Assembly: GCA_934667425.1 (NCBI GenBank)
Contig: CAKULV010000001.1
Coordinates: forward strand, 124,001-188,000
Direction of reading: 5' to 3'
Source: an uncultured Kiritimatiellota bacterium
Lineage (GTDB): Bacteria; Verrucomicrobiota; Kiritimatiellia; RFP12; UBA1067
DNA: 64,000 nucleotides
Shown: positions 10,201 to 16,582 of the stretch, in pieces
Numbering within the stretch: position 1 is the stretch's first letter
Layout: each line of letters opens with the position of its first letter
Position numbers and translations under genes: made by a program
Notes under the pieces: generated by a model
What the model saw: only the letters and a program-made list of their open reading frames with translations
Told to the model about the DNA's origin: nothing
Database searches by the model: none

Positions 10201-11118
10201 GCAGCGGAGACGAACGGCTTGGAGCGCTGGGGCGCGGAGGTCTCTGTAGGCGGAAGGATGACCGTGGCCGGTACGCTCTACGCCTCGTGCGACCCGGTGA
10301 ACCTGTCCGCACCGCATTTCTCGGTAGGGTCGCTCGACGTCGCGGCCACGGGGCTTTTCTCGGCGGACAGGCGCGGTTCGGCAGGCGGTTGGGGCGGCAC
10401 TGCCCAGAAGGCCAACATGGGCGGAACCGTTCGCGCACATGGATTCGGGGCTCCGCAGGACGCGATGGCGTCCGGCGGCTCGCATGGCGGAGCCGGCGCG
10501 ATCGGCATAGCCATGGACGGGACGCCTGCCAAGCGCGGGAAGGCCTCGCCCGCGACCGATGACGCATACCGTCCGGTCGAGCCCGGAATGGGCGGCAGCG
10601 TTGACGGGTACGGCGAGGGCGGCGCCGGGGGCGGCGTGATATACGTGGAGGCTGACTCCTCGGTGAACATAGACGGCACGGTCACCGCGAACGGATGGAT
10701 GAGCGGATTCTGGTCGTGGGACAGCGTCACTGCGGAGACGCATCAGGACTGTGTTGCCGGCGGCGCCGGCGGCACGGTGTACCTTTGCGGCGACACGGTC
10801 ACCGGCGGCGGCACGATCTCGGCGAGGGGCGGCGACGGGGCGAACCATTCCTATAGCGCATCCGGCGCCGGCGGCGGCGGACGCATCGCGTTGTGGTCCG
10901 GCAACGGATGCCGCATGGCCGGCCGCCATGCCCGCAAGGCAGACGTGCCGCAGGAGGGCTGCACGTTCGCGGGGACGTTCGACGTATCCGGCGGCACGAA
11001 CGTCTTTGCGCGTGTCGGGCATCCCACGGCCGAGCGCCCGGCGGCATTCGGCGCCGCAGGCACGGTGAAGTACGGGCAGATTGTGCCGCCGGTGGGCATG
11101 CAGGTCATCATGCGCTGA
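7222..11118 (+). CDS. Large secreted beta-strand-repeat protein (autotransporter-passenger-like, no barrel)
   Basis: This is a 1298-residue exported protein with signal peptide MNIRALSASLSLSMASLAAFA. The start is set by the GAGGAG site. Two modules contain the W-x(n)-GDW/GEW-x-x-P-x-NW motif of autotransporter-associated repeat proteins (about residues 25-45: WVGASVGEWTEPSNW; about 551-565: WKGGDAGDWSDPGNW). The rest is rich in G, T, S and V with short alternating strands, as in right-handed beta-helices. A glycine-rich module occurs twice, near residues 695-770 and 1090-1165, each with GGxHGGxG, a P-VEPGxGG step and a GGGxIxxEAxGxxxVDG run. No C-terminal autotransporter barrel, LPXTG or PEP-CTERM signal is visible; it ends PVGMQVIMR. 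Likely a surface or extracellular adhesin or structural protein; function unknown. Confidence 0.7.
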   Translation: MNIRALSASLSLSMASLAAFATDYAWVGASVGEWTEPSNWSPSTGYPNGADDTAMFAPSAATAVTVASPIGVKGLVVGGSAALTVTGESIALGEGGISSTSSAAVGISNNLEIASAATPLAVTGPETLSAATPAGPLHLGGVISGEGGLAKTGSGLLYLYRENPFTGAFTADGNGVTPTGAEISSLAGGKFAEFGSGDVTIYDCGALGTSSATFEGNLTPTVAVQGLGCRLVIAKSGTVSIPNLELTGDGANIGSLCVREGCTVDFTGEINCRWRLRPFIEKSAKVNFHGNVRHWNYLTMQTVEGSEMHLYCPIYGSNIGYGKGKIYLHSTETTTLSANIFMGDAPYVCCAENAMPALINSFRYDSSMGVFDLNGYDQLVKRFVLRDERGVAGYGALTSPEDRPAKVRFAGCNTAGFKNRFTGSAGFEWDPGAEKTFTLSNAVSTTIGEFSVKSGTLMVKDSASFTRLGTLSVAEGAKFVAEAAGAACYATNVLLGSNAELTLGKNRLLRCAYAEVDGVALPAGIYTAASGEVKIGGEGKLVVVPRGKSWKGGDAGDWSDPGNWEGGVPQAGDSVSLDKAVSVSFSGEMPRLKSLNLANGATLVLSNWTTSVNSEYVCVDYGGTISPAGPFTNEVGKSRVWIRCGELVVMHGGAIDASRKGWEGGLWTADGTPIHKLGFGPGAVDLEAKSGSSHGGRGGMGSVAYLPGATYDDPYAPVEPGSGGTCPMKWGWSNPHSGGGAIRIEATGRIVVDGEIRADGSPASPVAAVTAYSLDAAASGGSVWISCAAIGGSGIVSANGGDGGAPVYPGPLVLSNNTRPSCDLRIGYPAGGGMVKIETTDTAAQAAADIAGLRVSAAPGYFPSAVFGCDSLSTFDRYNTHAEPGTVVITDSALRKGLIGKGITGRLLDVESFEHEGDFVWSWGHVRFPVEGFRFDVTGDLTVASTNSRLEIGNVCVTNKRCAANDIWGGREVNRISVGGDFTVAEGATVEIRAAETNGLERWGAEVSVGGRMTVAGTLYASCDPVNLSAPHFSVGSLDVAATGLFSADRRGSAGGWGGTAQKANMGGTVRAHGFGAPQDAMASGGSHGGAGAIGIAMDGTPAKRGKASPATDDAYRPVEPGMGGSVDGYGEGGAGGGVIYVEADSSVNIDGTVTANGWMSGFWSWDSVTAETHQDCVAGGAGGTVYLCGDTVTGGGTISARGGDGANHSYSASGAGGGGRIALWSGNGCRMAGRHARKADVPQEGCTFAGTFDVSGGTNVFARVGHPTAERPAAFGAAGTVKYGQIVPPVGMQVIMR

Positions 11119-11135
11119 TCCCGCTGAATTTCCGC

Positions 11136-11164
11136 TTGCATTGAAAATAGCGATTTGATATATT
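11136..11164 (+). promoter_or_regulatory. Promoter of the small basic peptide gene
   Basis: TTGCAT (11136-11141), a 17-base spacer and TGA-TATATT (11159-11164) end 8 bases before the ATG at 11173. The mRNA would begin at or within a few bases of the start codon. The same promoter could also drive the two downstream tRNAs. Confidence 0.7.
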
Positions 11165-11172
11165 ACGCACCC

Positions 11173-11268
11173 ATGGGACAGCAACTTAGAACAAGAGCCA
11201 AGAGGGCACGTCGTGCGGCACGCAACAAGCGCGTCAACGCACGTCTTCTCGCGGCCAAGAAGAAATAA
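11173..11268 (+). CDS. 31-residue very basic peptide, possibly ribosome-associated
   Basis: ATG to TAA encodes a 31-residue protein beginning MGQQLRTRAKRARRAARNK and ending AAKKK. It contains 14 Arg/Lys and no acidic residue. No Shine-Dalgarno precedes it, but a strong extended -10 promoter ends 8 bases upstream, so leaderless translation is plausible. Size and charge recall tiny ribosomal or nucleic-acid-binding proteins, and it sits 28 bases before tRNA-Cys, which fits a translation role. I do not recognise the family with certainty. The good promoter, lack of in-frame stops and clean basic composition argue it is real despite its length. Confidence 0.6.
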   Translation: MGQQLRTRAKRARRAARNKRVNARLLAAKKK

Positions 11269-11296
11269 GGCTACGTGCGTTAGCGCGTACCTTGAA

Positions 11297-11370
11297 GGTG
11301 GGATGGCCGAGCGGTTAGGTCGCGGACTGCAAATCCGCTTACAGCGGTTCAACTCCGCTTCCCACCTCCA
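11297..11370 (+). tRNA. tRNA-Cys(GCA)
   Basis: The cloverleaf folds with acceptor GGTGGGA/TCCCACC, anticodon stem GCGGA/TCCGC with loop CTGCAAA (anticodon GCA at 11329-11331) and T-arm AGCGG-TTCAACT-CCGCT. The 3' CCA is encoded. It is four bases ahead of tRNA-Val and probably cotranscribed. Confidence 0.95.
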
Positions 11371-11374
11371 TTTT

Positions 11375-11451
11375 GGGTGATTAGCTCAGTTGGTTAGAGC
11401 ACTACCTTCACACGGTAGGGGTCACTGGTTCGAGTCCAGTATCACCCACCA
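11375..11451 (+). tRNA. tRNA-Val(CAC)
   Basis: Acceptor GGGTGAT/ATCACCC, D-arm with AGCTCAGTTGGTTAGAGC, anticodon stem CTACC/GGTAG with loop TTCACAC (anticodon CAC) and T-arm CTGG-TTCGAGT-CCAG are all present, with encoded CCA. It reads GUG codons. Confidence 0.95.
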
Positions 11452-11534
11452 TTCAGAATCGTCTCCGAGTCTCGTGACCTATCGTGGCTTCCTTCGTTTG
11501 CTTCCTCTTTGGTTGTAATTGCAACGTGAATCAG

Positions 11535-11562
11535 TTGAAATGTGTTGCCGCTTTGGTATAAT
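11535..11562 (+). promoter_or_regulatory. Promoter of the CcdA-thioredoxin gene
   Basis: TTGAAA (11535-11540), a 16-base spacer and TGG-TATAAT (11557-11562) form one of the best promoters in the window. It leaves a leader of about 50 bases with a GTGAGGAGA ribosome-binding site at 11605-11613. Confidence 0.75.
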
Positions 11563-11619
11563 GTGCGGCGTTTCAAGGTTGTCTTGGTTTCGTTTTGATG
11601 GAAAGTGAGGAGATGGCTC

Positions 11620-12651
11620 ATGAAGGTTCTACAGACGTTTCTTGAGGGGTTTATATCCTTTGTGTCCCCGTGCATGCTTCCCATGCTTCCCGTCTACGTG
11701 GCGTATTTCTCTGCGGGGGAGGGAGGGAAGGGCGTGGCCTTCGCGCGGGCGTTGGCGTTCACGCTCGGCTTTTCGGTTGTGTTTGTCGCGCTTGGCGTGT
11801 TCGCAGGCTCTCTCGGTTCAGCGCTTGCCGCGCACCGCACGGCGGTGAACGTCGTTTGCGGATTGGCGGTTGTCCTGTTCGGTCTTGGATATCTCGGATT
11901 GTTCCGCCTTCCGTTTTCGGGAATGGGAAGCGGGCGGACTCCGACAAGCGTCTTTTCCGCGTTTGTCTTTGGCCTGATATATTCTGTCAGCCTCACGCCG
12001 TGTGTCGGGGCGTTCCTTGGCGCGGCGCTTATGCAGGCAGCATCGGAGGGCGGTGCGGTTCGCGGGGCGGCGCTGCTTCTCGCATACTCGCTTGGTCTTG
12101 GCGTGCCGTTTGTGGTCTCGGCGGTCATGCTGGATCGGTTCAGGACCGCGTTTGGGTTCATCAAAAGCCGATATAACATCATAAATCCCATCTGCGGCGG
12201 GCTTCTCATCCTCTTTGGGGCATGGATGCTTGCCGCACCATGGACAAAGGCGACCGCTGGAGATGCGAAGCCAGCCCCGGTGGCGACAGGCGAGAAGGGC
12301 GCGAGTGTGACAGTCAAAAAGCAAAACAAGGAGAAGAACATGGAGATTGAATTGACATCCGCAAACTTCGAGGCGGAAGTCCTGAAGTCCGACAAGCCGG
12401 TTCTCGTTGATTTCTGGGCGCCATGGTGCGGGCCTTGCCGCATGCTCGGCCCAATCGTCGCGGAAGTGGCCAAGGAGAAGGCCGGGACGCTCAAGGTATG
12501 CAAGGTGAACGTCGATGAAGCCTCCGACCTTGCCGCCAAGTACGGGATAAACAGCATCCCCGCGCTTTTCCTGTTCAAGGACGGCAAGGTGGCGGCACAG
12601 TCCGTCGGGTTCATGCAGAAGCCGGACCTCGAACGCTTTGTCTCGCAGTGA
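11620..12651 (+). CDS. CcdA/DsbD-like membrane thiol transporter fused to thioredoxin
   Basis: This 343-residue protein carries an N-terminal CcdA-type domain of six hydrophobic segments (about residues 1-210). It has the paired cysteine-proline motifs FVSPCMLPMLPVY near the N-terminus and SLTPCVGAFLG in the middle. A charged linker (about 215-240) leads to a complete thioredoxin (241-343) with active site WAPWCGPCRM and the cis-proline loop INSIPALFLF. CcdA/DsbD membrane domains carry electrons from cytosolic thioredoxin to the periplasm for disulfide reduction or cytochrome c maturation. The start is ATG 11620, just after GTGAGGAGA. The downstream seven-haem cytochrome is a possible client. 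An internal start may also make free thioredoxin. Confidence 0.88.
   Translation: MKVLQTFLEGFISFVSPCMLPMLPVYVAYFSAGEGGKGVAFARALAFTLGFSVVFVALGVFAGSLGSALAAHRTAVNVVCGLAVVLFGLGYLGLFRLPFSGMGSGRTPTSVFSAFVFGLIYSVSLTPCVGAFLGAALMQAASEGGAVRGAALLLAYSLGLGVPFVVSAVMLDRFRTAFGFIKSRYNIINPICGGLLILFGAWMLAAPWTKATAGDAKPAPVATGEKGASVTVKKQNKEKNMEIELTSANFEAEVLKSDKPVLVDFWAPWCGPCRMLGPIVAEVAKEKAGTLKVCKVNVDEASDLAAKYGINSIPALFLFKDGKVAAQSVGFMQKPDLERFVSQ
12328..12342 (+). promoter_or_regulatory. Internal ribosome-binding site for free thioredoxin
   Basis: AAGGAG at 12328-12333 sits 6 bases before an in-frame ATG at 12340, exactly where the thioredoxin domain begins (MEIELTSANF...). Initiation here would give a normal 103-residue thioredoxin besides the membrane fusion. 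The site is stronger than most real starts in the window. Confidence 0.6.
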
Positions 12652-12663
12652 GGCTTGCCGCCG

Positions 12664-14037
12664 TCAATCTGCCTTGAGGGGCATGACCTTGTCGCGCGGC
12701 GACTTGGCGGTGGGGAACGAGCAGGTTGCCCTTTCACCGTCGAATAGCGTTGCTTCAGCGCCATCCACGCGTATTTCGGTGCCGCCGAGTACATTTGCGG
12801 CAAGGAGGCACTTTTCGAGTCCGTCGCCGGTTCCGAAGTTCCACGCTTCGTCTGGCTGTGCCACGCGGGACGGGCCGTCATAGATGGATTCCGATCCAAG
12901 CCGCCCGATCCTGTCAAGAACGTCTTGCGTGCTGGGCTTCGTCGAGCCATTGCCGCCGAGGGCCTGTCTCGAGACCGGGCATCTCTTAAGCGCGGCGTCG
13001 ATGAACGGGCCGGATTCGGTCTTGCCGAGCTCGTGCCCGGCATATGGCGCAAGCGCGGCGGCGCGGTTTGAGCTGCGCAAGGCTTCGAGCCTTTCGGCGA
13101 TTTCTCCGTATCCCATGTCTGGATTGAGGGCCAGCGGAGCTTCATTCCGCGTGAACTCGACGCGGGAAGGGTCGGGAAGGCGCGGCGATACGATCGACTT
13201 GTCCACGGCGTCCTCCGGCGGCACGAGGAACCTCCTGAGCCTTTGGGAGAAGTGTTCGTATGCCGCCGGATCGATCGTCGCCTCCGGGTACAGCAGGTGG
13301 ATGTATCCGGTTTCGTGGGAGACGATCGTCACCCGTTCATGCTCAAGCGCCCGGCGGGCCTGCCTGGATATGACGGTGCCGTTGGCCCACATCGCCTTGG
13401 TCACGAGGCGGCGGTTGTTCGTGAGTATCCCGGCATCCACATCGAGGAAATTCTGCGAATGCAGGGGAGTGGCCATCAGGTAGATGCTCTCTAACGGCAG
13501 GCCGCACACGACAAACGCCGCAGCGGCGTACAGCCCGGCGAGCGACACGCATTCCCCCGCTCCGACGGAATGGCCGGGCTTGCGCCGGAAGGCATCCATC
13601 GCCTCCACGGTCTCGGTCTTCCAGTAGGGGATCGTGTCGCCGCTGTACTTGTCCAGCCCAAAGTGCTTTCGTATGTCTATGTCGTAGTAGTATGAGTCGC
13701 CATGGTATCCGAATAGCGCATTCGACTCGGCGATCTTGTCCGGAGGGATGAAGCTGGCGAAGCGTTCAAGCTCCCGCTGCTGCGTGGTGAGGCCCCACGT
13801 CTCGAGGTCGAGGTTGAACGTGTAGTTGTCCATTATGTGCTGGCGAAGGCGCTGCAGGCGCTTCTTGGGCCTCATCCCCCTGATGCCGTCGAACCATTCG
13901 AGGTCGCGCCATGCCCATATGCGAGGGGACAGCATGTTGGCAAGGACAAGGGAAAACATCAGCTCCGGGAATATGAATATCTCCATGTCCGAGAGCGTGG
14001 CAGCCGAAGATTTCTCCTCTGATGATATGTCTTTCAT
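12664..14037 (-). CDS. Hypothetical protein, possibly transglutaminase-like
   Basis: This is the only minus-strand protein gene in the window, 457 residues, convergent with the thioredoxin fusion (12 bases between the stops). A hydrophobic stretch near residues 19-35 (IFIFPELMFSLVLANML) is not a clean signal peptide. The middle contains GAGECVSLAGLYAAAAFVV and then ATPLHSQNFLDVDAG. This cysteine-then-histidine-then-aspartate order resembles the core of transglutaminase-like enzymes, but I cannot confirm it. The C-terminal third is polar with no recognised motif. The start at 14037 is preceded on its strand by an extended -10 promoter 14 bases away. Function unknown. Confidence 0.6.
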   Translation of the reverse strand: MKDISSEEKSSAATLSDMEIFIFPELMFSLVLANMLSPRIWAWRDLEWFDGIRGMRPKKRLQRLRQHIMDNYTFNLDLETWGLTTQQRELERFASFIPPDKIAESNALFGYHGDSYYYDIDIRKHFGLDKYSGDTIPYWKTETVEAMDAFRRKPGHSVGAGECVSLAGLYAAAAFVVCGLPLESIYLMATPLHSQNFLDVDAGILTNNRRLVTKAMWANGTVISRQARRALEHERVTIVSHETGYIHLLYPEATIDPAAYEHFSQRLRRFLVPPEDAVDKSIVSPRLPDPSRVEFTRNEAPLALNPDMGYGEIAERLEALRSSNRAAALAPYAGHELGKTESGPFIDAALKRCPVSRQALGGNGSTKPSTQDVLDRIGRLGSESIYDGPSRVAQPDEAWNFGTGDGLEKCLLAANVLGGTEIRVDGAEATLFDGERATCSFPTAKSPRDKVMPLKAD

Positions 14038-14051
14038 CTTGAATGGCGTCT

Positions 14052-14057
14052 ATTATA
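14052..14057 (-). promoter_or_regulatory. Extended -10 promoter of the minus-strand hypothetical gene
   Basis: On the minus strand TGA-TATAAT ends 14 bases before the ATG at 14037, giving a leader of only about 7 bases. It is divergent from the promoter at 14214; the region between holds no gene. Confidence 0.6.
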
Positions 14058-14213
14058 TCAGAATCTTGTGACGTTTTGGCTTCCGTCAAGCCATGGCCAT
14101 GGCCTGGCGCTTTTGGAAAACGGCAGTAACGAGGATCTGTCGCGGTGGAAGTTCAAAAAACAATTATCATCATGATTTGCAAAAATGCGCCACATGAAGA
14201 ACGACGCATTTGA

Positions 14214-14219
14214 TATGAT
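14214..14219 (+). promoter_or_regulatory. Extended -10 promoter of the CE7-like esterase gene
   Basis: TGA-TATGAT ends 8 bases before the ATG at 14228, with a C-rich gap and no Shine-Dalgarno. The mRNA is probably leaderless. No clear -35 element. Confidence 0.6.
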
Positions 14220-14227
14220 GCCCACTC

Positions 14228-15691
14228 ATGAAAATAAAGACATCTGCAATGCTGGCGGCAATGGTTGCCATGGTCTCATCCCGAGCGATGGCCGGTTTGG
14301 CGTCGGGCGCCGCATCCTTGCGCCAAGATTGCCTTGCACATGGCCGCCCGGCAGATCCGATAGAGGCTCTTGCCGTTGATGACGATCGCGCAGTGTCCAC
14401 CGTTTCCGCAGGGTGGACGGCTGCGGATTGCATTGATGGCCGTTGCGACAGGGACGTCCCTGTCTATGCCATTGGCGAAGAAATGACGTTCACATTTAGA
14501 TTGCGCGGCTTCAATGGGCTTGACGCCACAAAGTGCGTCTTTGACTGGGTGCGCACGGCAGATGATGGGAAGGTCGAAAGGGGTGTCGCGCCGGCGGACC
14601 GTCCGCTTGTCCTGAAGACTTCGCTTGACCGTCCGGGTTTTGTTCGATGCTACATTGAACTCAAGGACGCAGACGGGCGGATCGTCCAGCGTCCCAAAGG
14701 ATGCGGGGAGCGCAAAGTGTTCTTTGACGGCGGTGCTGGCGTTGACATCCTAAACATTCGGCAGGGTGTGCCCGAGCCGGACGATTTCGATGCGTTCTGG
14801 GCGCGGCATAAGGCGACGCTTGCCACGGTGGCGTGGCGGGGCCTCGAAAAGGTAGTTCCGGTAGATTCCGACAATCCGGCCATCGCGGCCTATGCGGTCG
14901 AGGTCCCTTGCGCAGGCGGAATGCCGATGACAGGCTTCCTTTACGTGCCGATGGAGGCGAAATCCGGCAAGAGGTTCCCGGCGCGCATCACTTTCCACGG
15001 CTATGGCGCAAGCTGGTCGAATGGGGCTACGAAGCCGTGCGCTTCGCGGCAGGATGCAAGTCGGCTCACATTTGCCTGCTCTGCCCATGGATTTGAATTG
15101 ATGCGAGAGCCATCATACTATCGGAAACTGCGCAGCAAGGTATCGGTAAACGGCTTCGGCTATGCTTTTGATCCGGAAACGAACGCAGATCCCGAAACGG
15201 CGTATTTCTGTGGAATGACGTATCGCGTGATGCGTGCGCTTGAGTTCCTGAAGTCCCGTCCTGAATGGAACGGGCGAGAGCTTGTCGCATATGGCGGTTC
15301 GATGGGAGGGCTTCAGGCGATATGGGCGGCATCGCTTGATTCGTCCGTCACGCATGTTCGGGCGGAAATCCCGTGGTGCTGCGACATCGGCGGCGAAACG
15401 ATAGGCCGCAATCGCGGCGATTGGTACGTAAGGTGGTCTGCTCCGGGGCTTGGGTACTATGACCCCGTAAACATGGTCAAGAGGATTCCTGTCTCGACAG
15501 ACTTCTTCATTCCGCGCTTCGGCCTCGGCGACTACATATGTCCGCCGACCGGTGTGATGGCGATGTACAATAACGTGCCATGCGGGAAGAAGGGGGCCGT
15601 TGGCTTCCAGAACTCGACACATGGCTACGTGATGCCGCGCCCAAGGCAGATGTTGCATCTGGATGGCGATGGAATGGCCGTGCGCAAGTGA
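14228..15691 (+). CDS. Secreted CE7-like acetyl (xylan) esterase
   Basis: This 487-residue protein has a signal peptide (MKIKTSAMLAAMVAMVSSRAMA), an N-terminal beta-rich domain (about 60-175) and a C-terminal alpha/beta hydrolase of the acetyl xylan esterase type. The hydrolase region begins VPEPDDFDAFWARH, typical of CE7 enzymes. The triad can be placed in family order: Ser358 in YGGSMGG, Asp435 in GLGDYICPPTG and His465 in NSTHGY. CE7 enzymes remove acetyl groups from xylan oligosaccharides or cephalosporin C; the substrate here is inferred to be a plant or mucin glycan, acting outside the cytoplasm. It has its own promoter and stands alone. Confidence 0.85.
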   Translation: MKIKTSAMLAAMVAMVSSRAMAGLASGAASLRQDCLAHGRPADPIEALAVDDDRAVSTVSAGWTAADCIDGRCDRDVPVYAIGEEMTFTFRLRGFNGLDATKCVFDWVRTADDGKVERGVAPADRPLVLKTSLDRPGFVRCYIELKDADGRIVQRPKGCGERKVFFDGGAGVDILNIRQGVPEPDDFDAFWARHKATLATVAWRGLEKVVPVDSDNPAIAAYAVEVPCAGGMPMTGFLYVPMEAKSGKRFPARITFHGYGASWSNGATKPCASRQDASRLTFACSAHGFELMREPSYYRKLRSKVSVNGFGYAFDPETNADPETAYFCGMTYRVMRALEFLKSRPEWNGRELVAYGGSMGGLQAIWAASLDSSVTHVRAEIPWCCDIGGETIGRNRGDWYVRWSAPGLGYYDPVNMVKRIPVSTDFFIPRFGLGDYICPPTGVMAMYNNVPCGKKGAVGFQNSTHGYVMPRPRQMLHLDGDGMAVRK

Positions 15692-15721
15692 TCGTGTATC
15701 CACGAATGCGCACATATGTGA

Positions 15722-15727
15722 TATAAT
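15722..15727 (+). promoter_or_regulatory. Extended -10 promoter of pyrK
   Basis: TGA-TATAAT at 15722-15727 lies 30 bases before the pyrK ATG. The leader contains GGAGAGGG just before the start, so this gene is conventionally led, unlike several neighbours. Confidence 0.65.
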
Positions 15728-15757
15728 CGTCCCCAAATTTCTTTTCTGGAGAGGGTG

Positions 15758-16576
15758 ATGGCCACTAACGAAAAATGCACGGTAGCCTTGCATAGGGATG
15801 CTGCGCCGGGATACAGGATGCTGGCGCTTGACGCGCCTCGCATAGCGGCGGCGGTCTCTCCCGGGCAGTTTGTGCACGTCAAGGTGCCGGGTCTTGAGGC
15901 ATCGGCGCTCAGGCGCCCGTTCTCGGTCTTCGATGCCGAGCCTCGCCGCGATGACGGAAGCGGCGGGCGCGTGACCGTGCTGTACAAGGTGGTCGGGCGC
16001 GGCACGGCGGCCCTGTCCAAGGCTGCGGAAGGTTCCGGGCTGGAGGTCATCGGGCCCCTCGGGACCGGATTCCCCGCAAAATGCGAAGGCGTGCCGCTTC
16101 TTGTCGGTGGCGGCTATGGCGTTGCCCCCCTCTATTTCCTTGCGAAGCGCATGGTTTCCGCCGGTCAGGTGGAGCGTCCAATCCTTTTCGTGGGTGGCAG
16201 GACGAAGGCGGATCTTCTGGAGCTGGAAGCCTTCCGGGCTCTTGGCGTGGATGTGCGCGCGGCCACGAATGACGGCTCCGAGGGCGCGAAGGGTTTCGTC
16301 ACCGGGCCGCTTGACGAGGCTCTTGTCGAGCTGCGCAAGGCCGGCAGGGGATTCGAGCTGTTCACCTGCGGCCCTGACGGTCTGCTGAAGGCAGTCGCGG
16401 AGCGTGCGCTGTCTACGGGGACGAAAGGATGGATATCCATGGATCGCCATATGGTCTGCGGGGTCGGCGCGTGCTTCGCCTGCGTTCAGAGGCTGAGGCG
16501 TCCGAACGGCGAGGAATGGAATGCGCGTTGCTGCGTGAACGGCCCGGTGTTCAAGGCCTCGGAAATAGTCTGGTAG
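15758..16576 (+). CDS. pyrK: Dihydroorotate dehydrogenase electron-transfer subunit
   Basis: The 272-residue protein matches PyrK, the FAD/[2Fe-2S] subunit that passes electrons from dihydroorotate dehydrogenase B to NAD. It shows the FAD-binding RRPFSVFD motif, a nucleotide-binding glycine stretch LLVGGGYGVAPL and a C-terminal iron-sulfur motif with cysteines in MVCGVGACFACVQ followed by CC about 18 residues later. ATG 15758 follows GGAGAGGG at 15748-15755; GTG 15755 is inside that site. No pyrD is adjacent, so its catalytic partner must be elsewhere, or it serves another flavoprotein. der follows after 6 bases. Confidence 0.88.
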   Translation: MATNEKCTVALHRDAAPGYRMLALDAPRIAAAVSPGQFVHVKVPGLEASALRRPFSVFDAEPRRDDGSGGRVTVLYKVVGRGTAALSKAAEGSGLEVIGPLGTGFPAKCEGVPLLVGGGYGVAPLYFLAKRMVSAGQVERPILFVGGRTKADLLELEAFRALGVDVRAATNDGSEGAKGFVTGPLDEALVELRKAGRGFELFTCGPDGLLKAVAERALSTGTKGWISMDRHMVCGVGACFACVQRLRRPNGEEWNARCCVNGPVFKASEIVW

Positions 16577-16582
16577 TGTCTT

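Noticed and set aside
15755..15757. GTG start of pyrK
   Set aside because: It forms part of the GGAGAGGGTG ribosome-binding site; ATG 15758 is the more natural start.
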